From: Kitasatospora viridis
GTDB taxonomy: Bacteria; Actinomycetota; Actinomycetes; Streptomycetales; Streptomycetaceae
Direction: 5' to 3'
NCBI RefSeq assembly: GCF_007829815.1
Contig: NZ_VIWT01000004.1
Span: 310,001 to 374,000, forward strand
DNA: 64,000 bases
Part shown: positions 32,164 through 40,927 of the stretch, piece after piece
How the letters are laid out: the number at the start of each line of letters is the position of its first letter
How positions within the stretch are numbered: the first letter of the stretch is position 1
The notes under the pieces: generated by a model
The model's input: only the letters and a program-made list of their open reading frames with translations
Database searches by the model: none
What the model was told of the DNA's origin: nothing
Translations under genes and position numbers: made by a program

Positions 32164-34163
32164 TCCCCCGCCGCGGTGACGGTCACGTGCCCGGGTTCGA
32201 GCAGCGCCCGCTGTTCGCCGCCGTCCGGCCAGCGGACCAGCACCGCGGTCCCCTCGCACACCACCTCGGGCACCGCGCCGGGCTCCGCCCCGCTGAGGCT
32301 CGCCACGCTCACGAACAGCGCGCCGTCCCCCGTCGCCCCGGTCAGCACCGGGTACGCGGCCCGCTCGCCGAACGCCGTGCCGCCGTCGACGTGGTGCACC
32401 GCCGCGCCCGTGTACCCGTGCACGCCCCGCAGCACCGACGCCAACCCCGGCCCCGCGCTCACCACCCGCGCCCGGGTGCCGTCCGCCGTCGCCTCGATGC
32501 CGGTCCCGGCCACCGCCCATCCGCTGTGCCGCACCCCGGTGCCCGCACCGGCCCCGGCCACCAGGTGCGCGTGCACCTCCTGGGCGCCGCGGGCGAGCAG
32601 CACCGAGGTCACCGTGACCCCGTCGAGCGGCCGGTGCGCGGAGGCGGCCCAGCCGGGCCCGGCACCGAGCGGCGTGATCCGTCCACGCTCCGTCAGCTCA
32701 CCGCTCGTCAGCTGACCATTCGTCAGTAGCCCGAAGTGCCCGTCCGCCGTCCCGTCGAAGGACGGGCCGGTCACCGTCGAGTAGCCGAGCCGGGCGTAGA
32801 GCGGGCTGTCGGGCTGCACGCGGTCGGCGGGCTGGTCGTCACTGCCGTGGTTGTGCAGCCGCACGATGCCGTCGGCCGCCGTGGACTGGATCAGCCAGCC
32901 GGGCTGCGGCAGGGCGTGCACGGCGTCGGCGCGCTCGACCGGTGCCGGCTCCTCCCGCGCCGTCCAGACCGGGTGGTCGGCGGGCAGCAGCAGCCCGACG
33001 AAGCCCTTGCTCGCCCAGTACGGCGAAGCCGGTCCCGAGTAGTCCTGCACCAGCGACAGCCGTTCGCCGTACCAGCCGAGCGGGAGCAGCCCGTCGGCCC
33101 CGACGGCGCCGTGGTCCACGAAGTGGCGCAGCGCGCCGGAGGCGAGGCGGCGGGTGGCGCCGGGGGTGAGCGGGGTGCGGCCGGTGAGCGCGCCAGCCCA
33201 CAGCGGTGCGGCGGCGGCGAACCGGTAGATCAGCGAGCGGCCCTGGTGCACGGGGGCGCCGTCGCCGCCGAAGGTGCGGGCGTAGCCCTCCAGGTGGGCG
33301 GCGAGCCGGCCGCCGTAGCGGGCGAGCAGCTCCTGGTCGCCCGTCAGGTGGGCGTGCAGCACGGGGTAGAGGTGCAGGGCCCAGCCGTTGTAGTGGTCGA
33401 AGGCGCGGGGGCGGCCGTCGGTGTACCAGCCGTCGCCGAGGTACCACTGGTCGATCTTCGCCAGCCCGCGGTCGACGGCGGCCTGTGCGGCGCCGTCCTC
33501 GTCCAGCCCGGCTTCGACCAGGAAGCCGCCGACGGTGAACGGGAAGAGCCACCAGTTGTTGTCGCAGGGCTCGTGGTGCAGCGCCCCGGCCAGCCAGGCC
33601 CGGGCGGTGGCCCGGACCTGCTCGTCCAGCCGGTCCCAGAGCCAGGGCCGGGTCAGCCGCAGGGCGAGGGCGACGGAGGCGGCCTCGACCATCGCCTGGC
33701 CGCGGTCCTGGATCACCGGCCAGGAGACCGGGTCACGGTCGGTCAGCTCCCGCTCGGTGGTGGGGTTGCGGGTGCCGGCGGCGAGTCCGGCGGCGTAGCG
33801 GGGCAGTCGGCCGTGCGGGTCGGCGCCGCCCGCCCCGGCGATCCGGAAGGCGGCGAGCAGGAAGGTCCTGGCGTAGCCCTCCAGTCCGTCGGAGCGGGTG
33901 CCGGCCAGGCTGGGGCGGGGGCCGGGCAGGTTGATCAGCGCGTGTTCGGGGCCGGCGTGGCGGGCGACCGCGTTCAGCAGCCCGTCGGCCACGGCCTCCC
34001 AGTGCGCCCGGGTCCATCCGGTGTGCGGGCTGAGGGTGAAGTCTTCCGGGGGCAGCTGCTGCACGAGACGCTCCTCGATCGAGTCCGGGGACAGGCTGAT
34101 CAATCGTTCCGCGTCACCGAGCAAATGATCCACCCATCGGTCGGGCCAATCTTGCCTGACCAC
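32160..34163 (-). CDS. DUF2264 protein (putative glycoside hydrolase)
   Basis: The protein has up to 667 residues. An N-terminal alpha/alpha-barrel domain carries the DUF2264 signatures SPHTGWTRAHWEAVADGLL, SDGLEGYARTFLLAAFR, CDNNWWLFPFTVGGFLVEAG, DGWYTDGRPRAFDHYNGWALHLYP, and SLIYRFAAAAPLWAG. A beta-rich C-terminal domain follows from about 440. There is no signal peptide, so it acts in the cytoplasm on imported substrate. I recall DUF2264 being classified as CAZy family GH154, with a beta-glucuronidase member; treat that as recollection. The start is uncertain: GTG at 34163 has a site too close, and GTG 34130 is possible. It is coupled to the isomerase downstream and divergent from the transporter operon. 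Confidence 0.85.
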   Translation of the reverse strand: MVRQDWPDRWVDHLLGDAERLISLSPDSIEERLVQQLPPEDFTLSPHTGWTRAHWEAVADGLLNAVARHAGPEHALINLPGPRPSLAGTRSDGLEGYARTFLLAAFRIAGAGGADPHGRLPRYAAGLAAGTRNPTTERELTDRDPVSWPVIQDRGQAMVEAASVALALRLTRPWLWDRLDEQVRATARAWLAGALHHEPCDNNWWLFPFTVGGFLVEAGLDEDGAAQAAVDRGLAKIDQWYLGDGWYTDGRPRAFDHYNGWALHLYPVLHAHLTGDQELLARYGGRLAAHLEGYARTFGGDGAPVHQGRSLIYRFAAAAPLWAGALTGRTPLTPGATRRLASGALRHFVDHGAVGADGLLPLGWYGERLSLVQDYSGPASPYWASKGFVGLLLPADHPVWTAREEPAPVERADAVHALPQPGWLIQSTAADGIVRLHNHGSDDQPADRVQPDSPLYARLGYSTVTGPSFDGTADGHFGLLTNGQLTSGELTERGRITPLGAGPGWAASAHRPLDGVTVTSVLLARGAQEVHAHLVAGAGAGTGVRHSGWAVAGTGIEATADGTRARVVSAGPGLASVLRGVHGYTGAAVHHVDGGTAFGERAAYPVLTGATGDGALFVSVASLSGAEPGAVPEVVCEGTAVLVRWPDGGEQRALLEPGHVTVTAAGE

Positions 34164-34205
34164 CCCTTCCTTGGGAAATACCCGACATCTGACGAGCCTT
34201 TATCG

Positions 34206-34265
34206 GATCGTGTTGGATCATTCGATCGGAAAGTCTTGACTCTGATCTCACCCGGTCGTCAGGAT
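34206..34265. promoter_or_regulatory. divergent control region: operator plus promoter of the sugar cluster
   Basis: The dyad GATCGTGT-N6-ATTCGATC (34206-34227) is the same operator, in reverse orientation, as the one before the DeoR/LacI gene. Eight bases further on, a -35 TTGACT (34236-34241) and a -10 CAGGAT (34260-34265), 18 bases apart, serve the transporter operon. The dyad is 43 bases before the DUF2264 start on the other strand, so it can control both directions. Confidence 0.7.
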
Positions 34266-34348
34266 GGGCCCACCTCCGCGCCGGCCACCCCGGAACGACC
34301 CGGTGCGGAGCCTCCTCAGGCACTGACCCCCTCCCCAGGAGCCGCGCC

Positions 34349-35731
34349 ATGACCAGCCCCACCACCCACCGTGACCGCCCTGCCCGCCCCGGCCGCCGCA
34401 GCCACCGCAACCGCGGGGTCCTCCGCCACGCCGCCGCCCTCGGCGCCGGCACCCTCGCCGTCACCCTGCTCGCCGCCTGCGGCAGCGGCGGATCGAGCGG
34501 CGACACCACCAGCAGCGGCCCGGTCACCATCACCTTCTGGGGCTGGGCCAAGGGCACCCAGGACGTGGTCAACGCGTTCAACGCCTCGCACAAGGACGTC
34601 CAGGTCAGCTACCAGCAGATCCCCTCCGGCGTGGCCGGCGGCTACGCCAAGATCTCCGACGCCACCAAGGCCGGCAACGCCCCCGACCTGTTCAACGTCG
34701 AGTACGGCGAGCTGCCCGACTTCGTCAGCCAGGGCGCCGTGCAGGACATCACCAAGCTGGTCTCCGCCGACCTCAAGGGCAAGTACCTGCCGCAGTCGGT
34801 CGAGCAGACCACGCTCGGCGGCAGCGTCTGGGCCCTCCCGCTGGACGCCGCCCCGCAGGCGCTCTTCTACCGCAAGGACCTGTTCGCGCAGGCCGGCATC
34901 ACCGCCCCGCCGACCACCTGGGACGAGTACAAGGCCGACGCCCAGAAGCTCAAGGCGGCCGAGCCGAACACCCGGATCGGCACCTTCTTCCCCGACGACC
35001 CCAGCACCTTCGAGGCGCTGGCCTGGCAGAACCAGGCCCACTGGTTCACCGGCGTCGGCGACACCTGGAACGTGGCGATCAGCAGCGACCCGACCAAGCG
35101 GGTCACCGACTACTGGCAGCAGCTGATCACGGACGACCTGGTCCGGGTGCAGCCCTCGTTCAGCCAGCAGTGGACCGCCTCGCTGCAGAAGGGCGAGACC
35201 GCCGCCTACCTCGGCGCGGCCTGGGGCGGCGGGGTGCTCCAGTCCACCCTGGCCAGCACGCCCGACGCGGCCGGCAAGTGGGCCGTGGCGCCGATCCCGA
35301 GCTGGGACGGCAAGGCGGCCGGCGGCATGCTCGGCGGCTCCACCTTCGCCGTCTCCAAGGGCAGCAAGAAGGCCAAGGCCGCGCTGGAGTTCGCCACTTG
35401 GGCGACCACCACCCCCGAGGGCATCCAGGCCCGGATCACCTCCGGCGCCTCCTCGATGTTCCCGGCCGACCCGGAGCTGCTGCCGACCGCCAAGGCGGCC
35501 TTCAAGACCGACTTCTACGGCGGCCAGGACATCTACTCGGTCTTTACCGACGCCTCCAAGGCGATCAACCCCGGCTGGCAGTGGGGCCCGGTGATGGGCG
35601 TCACCAACAACGCGATGAAGGACGCCTTCGGCAAGCTCGGCTCCGGCGGCACCATCCAGTCGGCCGTCGACGCCGCCCAGCAGGCCACCGTCTCCGAGCT
35701 GAAGAACCGCGGCCTCAAGGTCTCGCAGTGA
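34349..35731 (+). CDS. sugar ABC transporter solute-binding lipoprotein (CUT1 type)
   Basis: The protein has 460 residues. The N-terminal Arg-rich region and hydrophobic stretch end in a lipobox, VTLLAAC (Cys at about 46), then a Gly/Ser linker. The body is a family-1 extracellular solute-binding fold: VTITFWGWAKGTQDVVNAFNASHKDVQVSYQQ, APDLFNVEYGELPDFVSQGAVQDITKLV, and LPLDAAPQALFYRKDLFAQAGITAPPTTWDEY. It captures the substrate outside the membrane for the two permeases that follow by 4-base overlap. No ATPase is encoded here, so a shared MsiK-type ATPase is presumably used, as in other Streptomyces CUT1 importers. Confidence 0.92.
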   Translation: MTSPTTHRDRPARPGRRSHRNRGVLRHAAALGAGTLAVTLLAACGSGGSSGDTTSSGPVTITFWGWAKGTQDVVNAFNASHKDVQVSYQQIPSGVAGGYAKISDATKAGNAPDLFNVEYGELPDFVSQGAVQDITKLVSADLKGKYLPQSVEQTTLGGSVWALPLDAAPQALFYRKDLFAQAGITAPPTTWDEYKADAQKLKAAEPNTRIGTFFPDDPSTFEALAWQNQAHWFTGVGDTWNVAISSDPTKRVTDYWQQLITDDLVRVQPSFSQQWTASLQKGETAAYLGAAWGGGVLQSTLASTPDAAGKWAVAPIPSWDGKAAGGMLGGSTFAVSKGSKKAKAALEFATWATTTPEGIQARITSGASSMFPADPELLPTAKAAFKTDFYGGQDIYSVFTDASKAINPGWQWGPVMGVTNNAMKDAFGKLGSGGTIQSAVDAAQQATVSELKNRGLKVSQ

Positions 35732-36648
35732 GCGAGCACCTGACCCGCCGTTCACCCAGGGGGAGGATCGGGGCGCCGGCGCTGCTGCTCGCCCCGTTCT
35801 TCCTGCTCTTCACCGCGGCGATGCTCGTCCCGATCGGCTACGCGGTCTACCTGAGCCTGTTCACCGAGCACCGCTCGGGCCTGGGCTTCGGCGGCAGCCA
35901 GACGGTCTTCACCGGGCTGGGCAACTACAGCCGGGCGCTGGGCGACGCGGCCTACCGGGCCGGGTTCGTCACCATCGGCGAGTACTGCCTGCTCTACATC
36001 CCGGTCATGCTCGGCCTGTCGCTGCTGGTCGCGCTGCTGCTCGACTCGGCGCTCGCCCGGGCCCGGCGGTTCTTCCAGCTCGCGCTCTTCCTGCCGCACG
36101 CCGTGCCCGGCATCATCGCCGCCCTGGTCTGGACGTACCTGTACAGCCCGGGCATCAGCCCGGTGCTCGGCGCGCTCAACTCCGGTGGCCTGCACCCCGA
36201 TCTGCTCGGCCACCCGCTGCCCGCCGTGGTCAACATGGCGGTCTGGGAGTGGACCGGCTACAACATGGTGATCTTCTACGCCGCCCTGCAGGCCATCCCC
36301 CGCGAGGTGTTGGAGGCGGCGGTGGTGGACGGCGCGAGCCCGCTGCGCACCGCGCTGGACATCAAGCTCCCGCTGATCCGCGCCTCGATCACCATGGTCG
36401 GGCTGTTCACCGTGATCGGCTCGCTCCAGCTGTTCACCGAACCGATGATCCTGCACGGCAACGCGTCCGCCGCCGTCAGCACCTGGACACCCAACATGTA
36501 CGCCTACACCGCCGCCTTCGACCGCAACGACTACGGCCTGGCCGCCGCCTCCTCGGTGCTGCTGGCACTGGTCGCGGCCGCGCTCTCCTTCATCGTCACC
36601 CGGGCCACCCGGGGCCGCTCCGAACGACGGACGGAGGCCACCGCATGA
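35728..36648 (+). CDS. sugar ABC transporter permease (MalF-like)
   Basis: The protein has 306 residues with about six transmembrane segments. The GTG start overlaps the binding-protein stop (GTGA). The EAA loop that docks the ATPase is visible as EVLEAAVVDGASPLRTALDIKLPLI (about 192-216). A long N-terminal periplasmic loop after TM1 (FTEHRSGLGFGG) fits the MalF/UgpA type. It forms the membrane channel with the next gene product. Confidence 0.93.
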   Translation: MSEHLTRRSPRGRIGAPALLLAPFFLLFTAAMLVPIGYAVYLSLFTEHRSGLGFGGSQTVFTGLGNYSRALGDAAYRAGFVTIGEYCLLYIPVMLGLSLLVALLLDSALARARRFFQLALFLPHAVPGIIAALVWTYLYSPGISPVLGALNSGGLHPDLLGHPLPAVVNMAVWEWTGYNMVIFYAALQAIPREVLEAAVVDGASPLRTALDIKLPLIRASITMVGLFTVIGSLQLFTEPMILHGNASAAVSTWTPNMYAYTAAFDRNDYGLAAASSVLLALVAAALSFIVTRATRGRSERRTEATA

Positions 36649-37550
36649 CCGCGCTCGCCACCCCCGGGCAGCGCCGGCGCGCCGCCGCCCGCGCCAACGG
36701 CGGTGCCACCAGGCGCCCGTGGACGCTGTCCGCGGCCGCCGTGAACGGCTCGCTGCTGCTGGTCACCGCCTACACCCTGCTGCCGCTGGTCTGGCTGGTC
36801 ACCGCGGCCGCCAAGAACACCCCGGACCTGCTCGGCGGCAACGCGCTGGGCCTGTCCAACTTCCACCTCGGGCAGAACCTGCACGACCTGGCCACCGCGG
36901 ACGGCGGGATCTACTTCCGCTGGTACCTCAACTCCCTGCTGTACGCCGGGATCGGGGCCGCGCTCTGCGCCTTCCTGTGCGTCTGCGCCGGCTACGCCTT
37001 CGAGGTGTACGCCTTCCGCGGCAAGGAGAAGCTCTTCGGCCTGGTGCTGCTGGGCGTGCTGGTGCCCACCACCGCGCTCGCGCTGCCGATGTACCTGGTG
37101 GCCTCCGAAGTCGGGCTGGTGAACACCTTCTGGGCGGTCTTCCTGCCCAGCCTGGTCAACCCGTTCGGGGTCTACCTGGCCCGGGTGTTCTGCGCCGGGT
37201 ACGTGCCCGGCGAGGTGCTGGAGGCGGCCCGGATGGACGGCGCCGGCGAGCTGCGGACGTTCTGGTCGATCGGCCTGCGGATGGTGACGCCCGGGTTCGT
37301 GACCATCTTCCTGTTCCAGTTCACCGCGATCTGGAACAACTTCTTCCTGCCGCTGGTGATGCTCTCCGACAGCAAGCTCTACCCGGTCAGCCTCGGGCTG
37401 TACGCGTGGAACACCCAGACCCGTTCCGAGCCGACCTTCTACCCGATGGTCGTGACCGGATCCCTGCTCGCCGTCCTGCCTCTTGTGGTCGCCTTCGTCG
37501 CGCTGCAACGGCACTGGAAGGCCGGCCTGACCGCCGGGAGCGTCAAATGA
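36645..37550 (+). CDS. sugar ABC transporter permease (MalG-like)
   Basis: The protein has 301 residues with six transmembrane segments. The ATG start overlaps the upstream stop (ATGA). The EAA motif is GEVLEAARMDGAGELRTFWSIGLRMV (about 188-213). TPGFVTIFLFQFTAIWNNFFLPLVML is the family's conserved segment after the loop. It pairs with the MalF-like protein and is followed by a 4-base overlap with the dehydrogenase gene. Confidence 0.93.
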   Translation: MTALATPGQRRRAAARANGGATRRPWTLSAAAVNGSLLLVTAYTLLPLVWLVTAAAKNTPDLLGGNALGLSNFHLGQNLHDLATADGGIYFRWYLNSLLYAGIGAALCAFLCVCAGYAFEVYAFRGKEKLFGLVLLGVLVPTTALALPMYLVASEVGLVNTFWAVFLPSLVNPFGVYLARVFCAGYVPGEVLEAARMDGAGELRTFWSIGLRMVTPGFVTIFLFQFTAIWNNFFLPLVMLSDSKLYPVSLGLYAWNTQTRSEPTFYPMVVTGSLLAVLPLVVAFVALQRHWKAGLTAGSVK

Positions 37551-38644
37551 CGACCACTCAGATCACTTGCGCGGCGGCACCGGAGACCCGGGTGACCGAC
37601 CCCGCCACCGCCGTCGCCCCTGCCCCCGGCGCCGCGCCGCGCCGCCCGCGCGCCCTGCTCGCCATGCAGGCCGGGCTCGCCGAGCGCCTGATCGACCCGC
37701 CCACCCTCACCAGGCTGACCGAACTCGCCGACCTCGACCCGCGGTTCGTGCTCCACGAGTTCGACACCGCCGAGGCCAGGGCCGCGCTGGCGGACGCCGA
37801 GGTGATCGTCAGCAGCTGGGGCTGCCCGCCGATCGACGAGGCCGTGCTGGCGGCCGCACCCCGGCTGCGCGCCGTGCTGCACGCGGCCGGCTCGGTCAAG
37901 CACCACATCACCGAGGCCTGTTGGGAGCGCGGCATCCAGGTGACCTCGGCCGCCTGGGCCAACGCGCTGCCGGTCGCCGAATACACCGTGGCCGCGGTGC
38001 TGGCCGGCAACAAGCAGCTCCTGCGGATCGGCACCGACTACCGCACCCGCCGGGCCCGCTTCGACTGGGACGCCGAGTACGCCGGGATCGGCAACTACCG
38101 GCGCACCGTCGGCATCGTCGGCGCCTCCCGGATCGGCCGCCGGGTGGTCGAACTGCTGAGCCCTTACGACCTCGAACTCCTCCTGCACGACCCGTACCTG
38201 ACGGAGCACCAGGCCACCGAGCTGGGCGCCCGCCTGGTGCCGCTGGACGAACTGTGCCGACTCAGCGACGTGGTGAGCGTGCACGCACCCCAACTGCCGG
38301 AGACCGAGCACCTGATCGACCGTCGACGGCTCGCCCTGATGCGCGACGGCGCCACCCTGGTCAACACCGCCCGGGGCTCCCTGGTCGACCAGGCCGCGCT
38401 CACCGAGGAGTTGGTGGCCGGGCGGCTGGACGCCGTGCTGGACGTCACCACCCCCGAGGTGCTGCCCGCCGACTCGCCGCTCTACGACCTGCCCAACGTC
38501 CTGCTCACCCCGCACATGGCCGGCTCGCTCGGCAACGAGCTGCACCGGATGGCCGCCGCCGCGGCCGACGAACTGGCCCGCTACGCCGCCGGGTTGCCGT
38601 TCGCCCACCCGGTGCTTCCGCAGGAGATCGGCCGGATCGCCTGA
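37547..38644 (+). CDS. D-2-hydroxyacid dehydrogenase of the sugar cluster
   Basis: The protein has 365 residues. A variable 30-residue N-terminus precedes the catalytic domain. The nucleotide motif is VGIVGASRIGRRVVELL, where the usual second Gly of GxGxxG is replaced by Ser-Arg. The catalytic residues are present: Arg in VNTARGSLVD, Glu in TTPEVLP and His in LTPHMAGSLG. The position in the operon suggests it reduces a keto or semialdehyde acid (for example hydroxypyruvate or tartronate semialdehyde) to glycerate for the kinase encoded four genes later; this is inference. ATG 37547 overlaps the permease stop. Confidence 0.88.
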   Translation: MTTTQITCAAAPETRVTDPATAVAPAPGAAPRRPRALLAMQAGLAERLIDPPTLTRLTELADLDPRFVLHEFDTAEARAALADAEVIVSSWGCPPIDEAVLAAAPRLRAVLHAAGSVKHHITEACWERGIQVTSAAWANALPVAEYTVAAVLAGNKQLLRIGTDYRTRRARFDWDAEYAGIGNYRRTVGIVGASRIGRRVVELLSPYDLELLLHDPYLTEHQATELGARLVPLDELCRLSDVVSVHAPQLPETEHLIDRRRLALMRDGATLVNTARGSLVDQAALTEELVAGRLDAVLDVTTPEVLPADSPLYDLPNVLLTPHMAGSLGNELHRMAAAAADELARYAAGLPFAHPVLPQEIGRIA

Positions 38645-38693
38645 GCCCGCGCCACCGCGCCGCCCCGCACCACCTAGAGGAGAGAAGCACCGT

Positions 38694-39845
38694 ATGTCCC
38701 GCAAGGTGATCGGCATCGTGATGAACGGTGTCACCGGACGCATGGGCTACCGCCAGCACCTGGTCCGCTCCATCCTGGCCATCCGCGAACAAGGCGGACT
38801 GCCGCTCGCCGACGGCCGCACCCTGTGGCCCGAACCCATCCTCGTCGGCCGCAACGCCCACAAGCTCAAGGAGATCGCCGAGCAGCACGGCCTGGAGCAC
38901 TGGACCACCTCGCTGGACGAGGCGCTGGCCCACCCCCTCGCCGAGATCTACTTCGACGCCCAGGTCACCACCGCCCGCGAGCAGGCCATCCGCGCCGCCA
39001 TCGCCGCCGGCAAGCACGTCTACACCGAGAAGCCCACCGCCGAAACCCTGGACTCGGCCCTGGAGTTGGCGCGGCTGGCGCGCGATGCCGGGGTGTGCAA
39101 CGGCGCGGTGCAGGACAAGCTGTTCCTGCCCGGCCTGCTCAAGCTCAAGCGCCTGGTCGACAGCGGCTTCTTCGGCCGGATCCTGTCCGTGCGCGGCGAG
39201 TTCGGCTACTGGGTCTTCGAAGGCGACTGGCAGGCCGCCCAGCGCCCCTCCTGGAACTACCGCGCCCAGGACGGCGGCGGCATGATCCTGGACATGTTCC
39301 CGCACTGGCGCTACGTGCTGGACAACCTCATCGCCCCCGTCCGCTCCGTCTACGCCCACACCGCCACCCACATCCCCGAACGCGTCGACGAACACGGCCG
39401 CACCTACCCCGCCACCGCCGACGACGCCGCCTACGGCATCTTCGAGCTGGCGGGCGGTGTCACCGCGCAGATCAACTCGTCCTGGGCCGTGCGCGTGGAC
39501 CGCGACGAACTCGTCGAGTTCCAGATCGACGGCACCCACGGCAGCGCGGTGGCGGGCCTGCGCAACTGCCGCTTCCAACACCGCGCCGCCACCCCCAAAC
39601 CCGTTTGGAACCCCGACCTGCCCGCCACCGAGTCGTTCCGCTCGCAGTGGCAGCAGGTCCCCGACAACGGCGACTTCGACAACGGCTTCAAGGTGCAATG
39701 GGAACTCTTCCTCCACCACGTCGCCAGTGGCACCGCCTACCACTGGGACCTGCTCGAAGGCGCCAAGGGCGTCCAACTCGCCGAACTCGGCCTGCGCTCC
39801 GCCGCCGAAGGCCGCCGCCTCGACGTCCCGGAGCTGACCCTGTGA
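38694..39845 (+). CDS. Gfo/Idh/MocA-family oxidoreductase
   Basis: The protein has 383 residues. The N-terminal Rossmann domain starts VIGIVMNGVTGRMGYRQHL, and the family signature EKP is at 112-114 (KHVYTEKPTAETL). The C-terminal domain carries GGGMILDMFPHW with Asp200 and His204, the usual catalytic positions. The protein therefore likely oxidises or reduces a sugar hydroxyl with NAD(P); 3-keto-glycoside formation is one known activity of such enzymes. The GGAGAG site 11 bases upstream supports the start. It shares a 4-base overlap with the DUF993 gene. Confidence 0.9.
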   Translation: MSRKVIGIVMNGVTGRMGYRQHLVRSILAIREQGGLPLADGRTLWPEPILVGRNAHKLKEIAEQHGLEHWTTSLDEALAHPLAEIYFDAQVTTAREQAIRAAIAAGKHVYTEKPTAETLDSALELARLARDAGVCNGAVQDKLFLPGLLKLKRLVDSGFFGRILSVRGEFGYWVFEGDWQAAQRPSWNYRAQDGGGMILDMFPHWRYVLDNLIAPVRSVYAHTATHIPERVDEHGRTYPATADDAAYGIFELAGGVTAQINSSWAVRVDRDELVEFQIDGTHGSAVAGLRNCRFQHRAATPKPVWNPDLPATESFRSQWQQVPDNGDFDNGFKVQWELFLHHVASGTAYHWDLLEGAKGVQLAELGLRSAAEGRRLDVPELTL

Positions 39846-40927
39846 CCACCCCAACCAGCCGTACGGTCTTCGCCGCAGCCCACGTCGTCGCCGACCCCCG
39901 GCGCGACAACACCCCCGGCACACCCGCCGCCCTCGACTGGGACACCACCCTCGCCTTCCGCCACCACCTGTGGTCCCTGGGCCTCGGCGTCGCCGACGCC
40001 ATGGACACCGCCCAACGCGGCATGGGCCTGGACTGGCCCACCACCCGCGAACTCATCACCCGCACCGGCACCGAAGCCAAAGCCACAGGCGGACGCCTCG
40101 CCTGCGGCACCGGAACCGACCAACTCACCTCCACTGCTGTCTCACTGACTGACATTCAGAACGCCTACGAGGAGCAGCTGGAGGTGGTCGAGGAGGCCGG
40201 TGCGCAGCCGATCCTGATGGCCAGCCGCGCGCTCGCCGCCACCGCCCAGAGCCCCGAGGACTACCTGCACGTCTACGGGGAGCTGATCCGCCAGGCCCGA
40301 CGGCCCGTCATCCTGCACTGGCTCGGCGAGATGTTCGACCCCGCGCTGGCCGGCTACTGGGGCTCCACGGACTTGGACCAGGCCACCGCCACCGTGCTCG
40401 CCCTCATCCGCGAGCACGGCCCCGACCGGATCGACGGCATCAAGATCTCCCTGCTAGACGCCGACCGCGAGATCGCCCTGCGCCGCGCCCTGCCCGAAGG
40501 CGTCAAGCTCTACACCGGCGACGACTACCACTACCCCGAGCTCATCCGCGGCGACGAACACGGCCACAGCCACGCCCTGTTGGGCATCTTCGACCCCATC
40601 GCCGCAACCGCCGCCGCAGCCCTGCACGCACTCGACGCCGGCGACCCGGACCGCTACAACGCGCTCCTCGCCCCCACCGTCCCCCTGGCCCGCCACCTCT
40701 TCGCCGCGCCGACCTACCACTACAAGACCGGCATCGTCTTCCTCGCCTACCTCGCCGGCCACCAAAACCACTTCACCATGGTCAACGGCGCCCAAAGCGC
40801 CCGCTCCGTGCCCCACCTGGTAGAGCTGTTCCGCCTCGCCGAACAAGCCGGAGCACTGCCCGACCCCGACCTCGCCGCCCACCGCATGCGCCACTACCTC
40901 ACCGTCGCAGCAGGGGTGACGCCATGA
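39842..40927 (+). CDS. DUF993 protein, dihydrodipicolinate-synthase-like aldolase fold
   Basis: The protein has 361 residues and a GTG start overlapping the oxidoreductase stop. The TIM-barrel pattern of the DHDPS superfamily is visible: WSLGLGVADAMDTAQRGMGLDW at strand two, LACGTGTDQL, then Lys201 in IDGIKISLLD as the likely Schiff-base lysine, and GVKLYTGDDYHYPELIRGD near strand seven. The family is annotated DUF993 and its reaction is not known to me. In this context it may cleave a 2-keto-3-deoxy or 3-keto acid into pyruvate or a C3 unit. It is coupled to the isomerase gene by a 4-base overlap. Confidence 0.85.
   Translation: MTTPTSRTVFAAAHVVADPRRDNTPGTPAALDWDTTLAFRHHLWSLGLGVADAMDTAQRGMGLDWPTTRELITRTGTEAKATGGRLACGTGTDQLTSTAVSLTDIQNAYEEQLEVVEEAGAQPILMASRALAATAQSPEDYLHVYGELIRQARRPVILHWLGEMFDPALAGYWGSTDLDQATATVLALIREHGPDRIDGIKISLLDADREIALRRALPEGVKLYTGDDYHYPELIRGDEHGHSHALLGIFDPIAATAAAALHALDAGDPDRYNALLAPTVPLARHLFAAPTYHYKTGIVFLAYLAGHQNHFTMVNGAQSARSVPHLVELFRLAEQAGALPDPDLAAHRMRHYLTVAAGVTP

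Noticed and set aside
34089..34140. GATCAATCG and AAATGATCC inside the start of the DUF2264 gene as a second operator
   Set aside because: The half-sites are too far apart and lack the 8-6-8 spacing of the two convincing sites.
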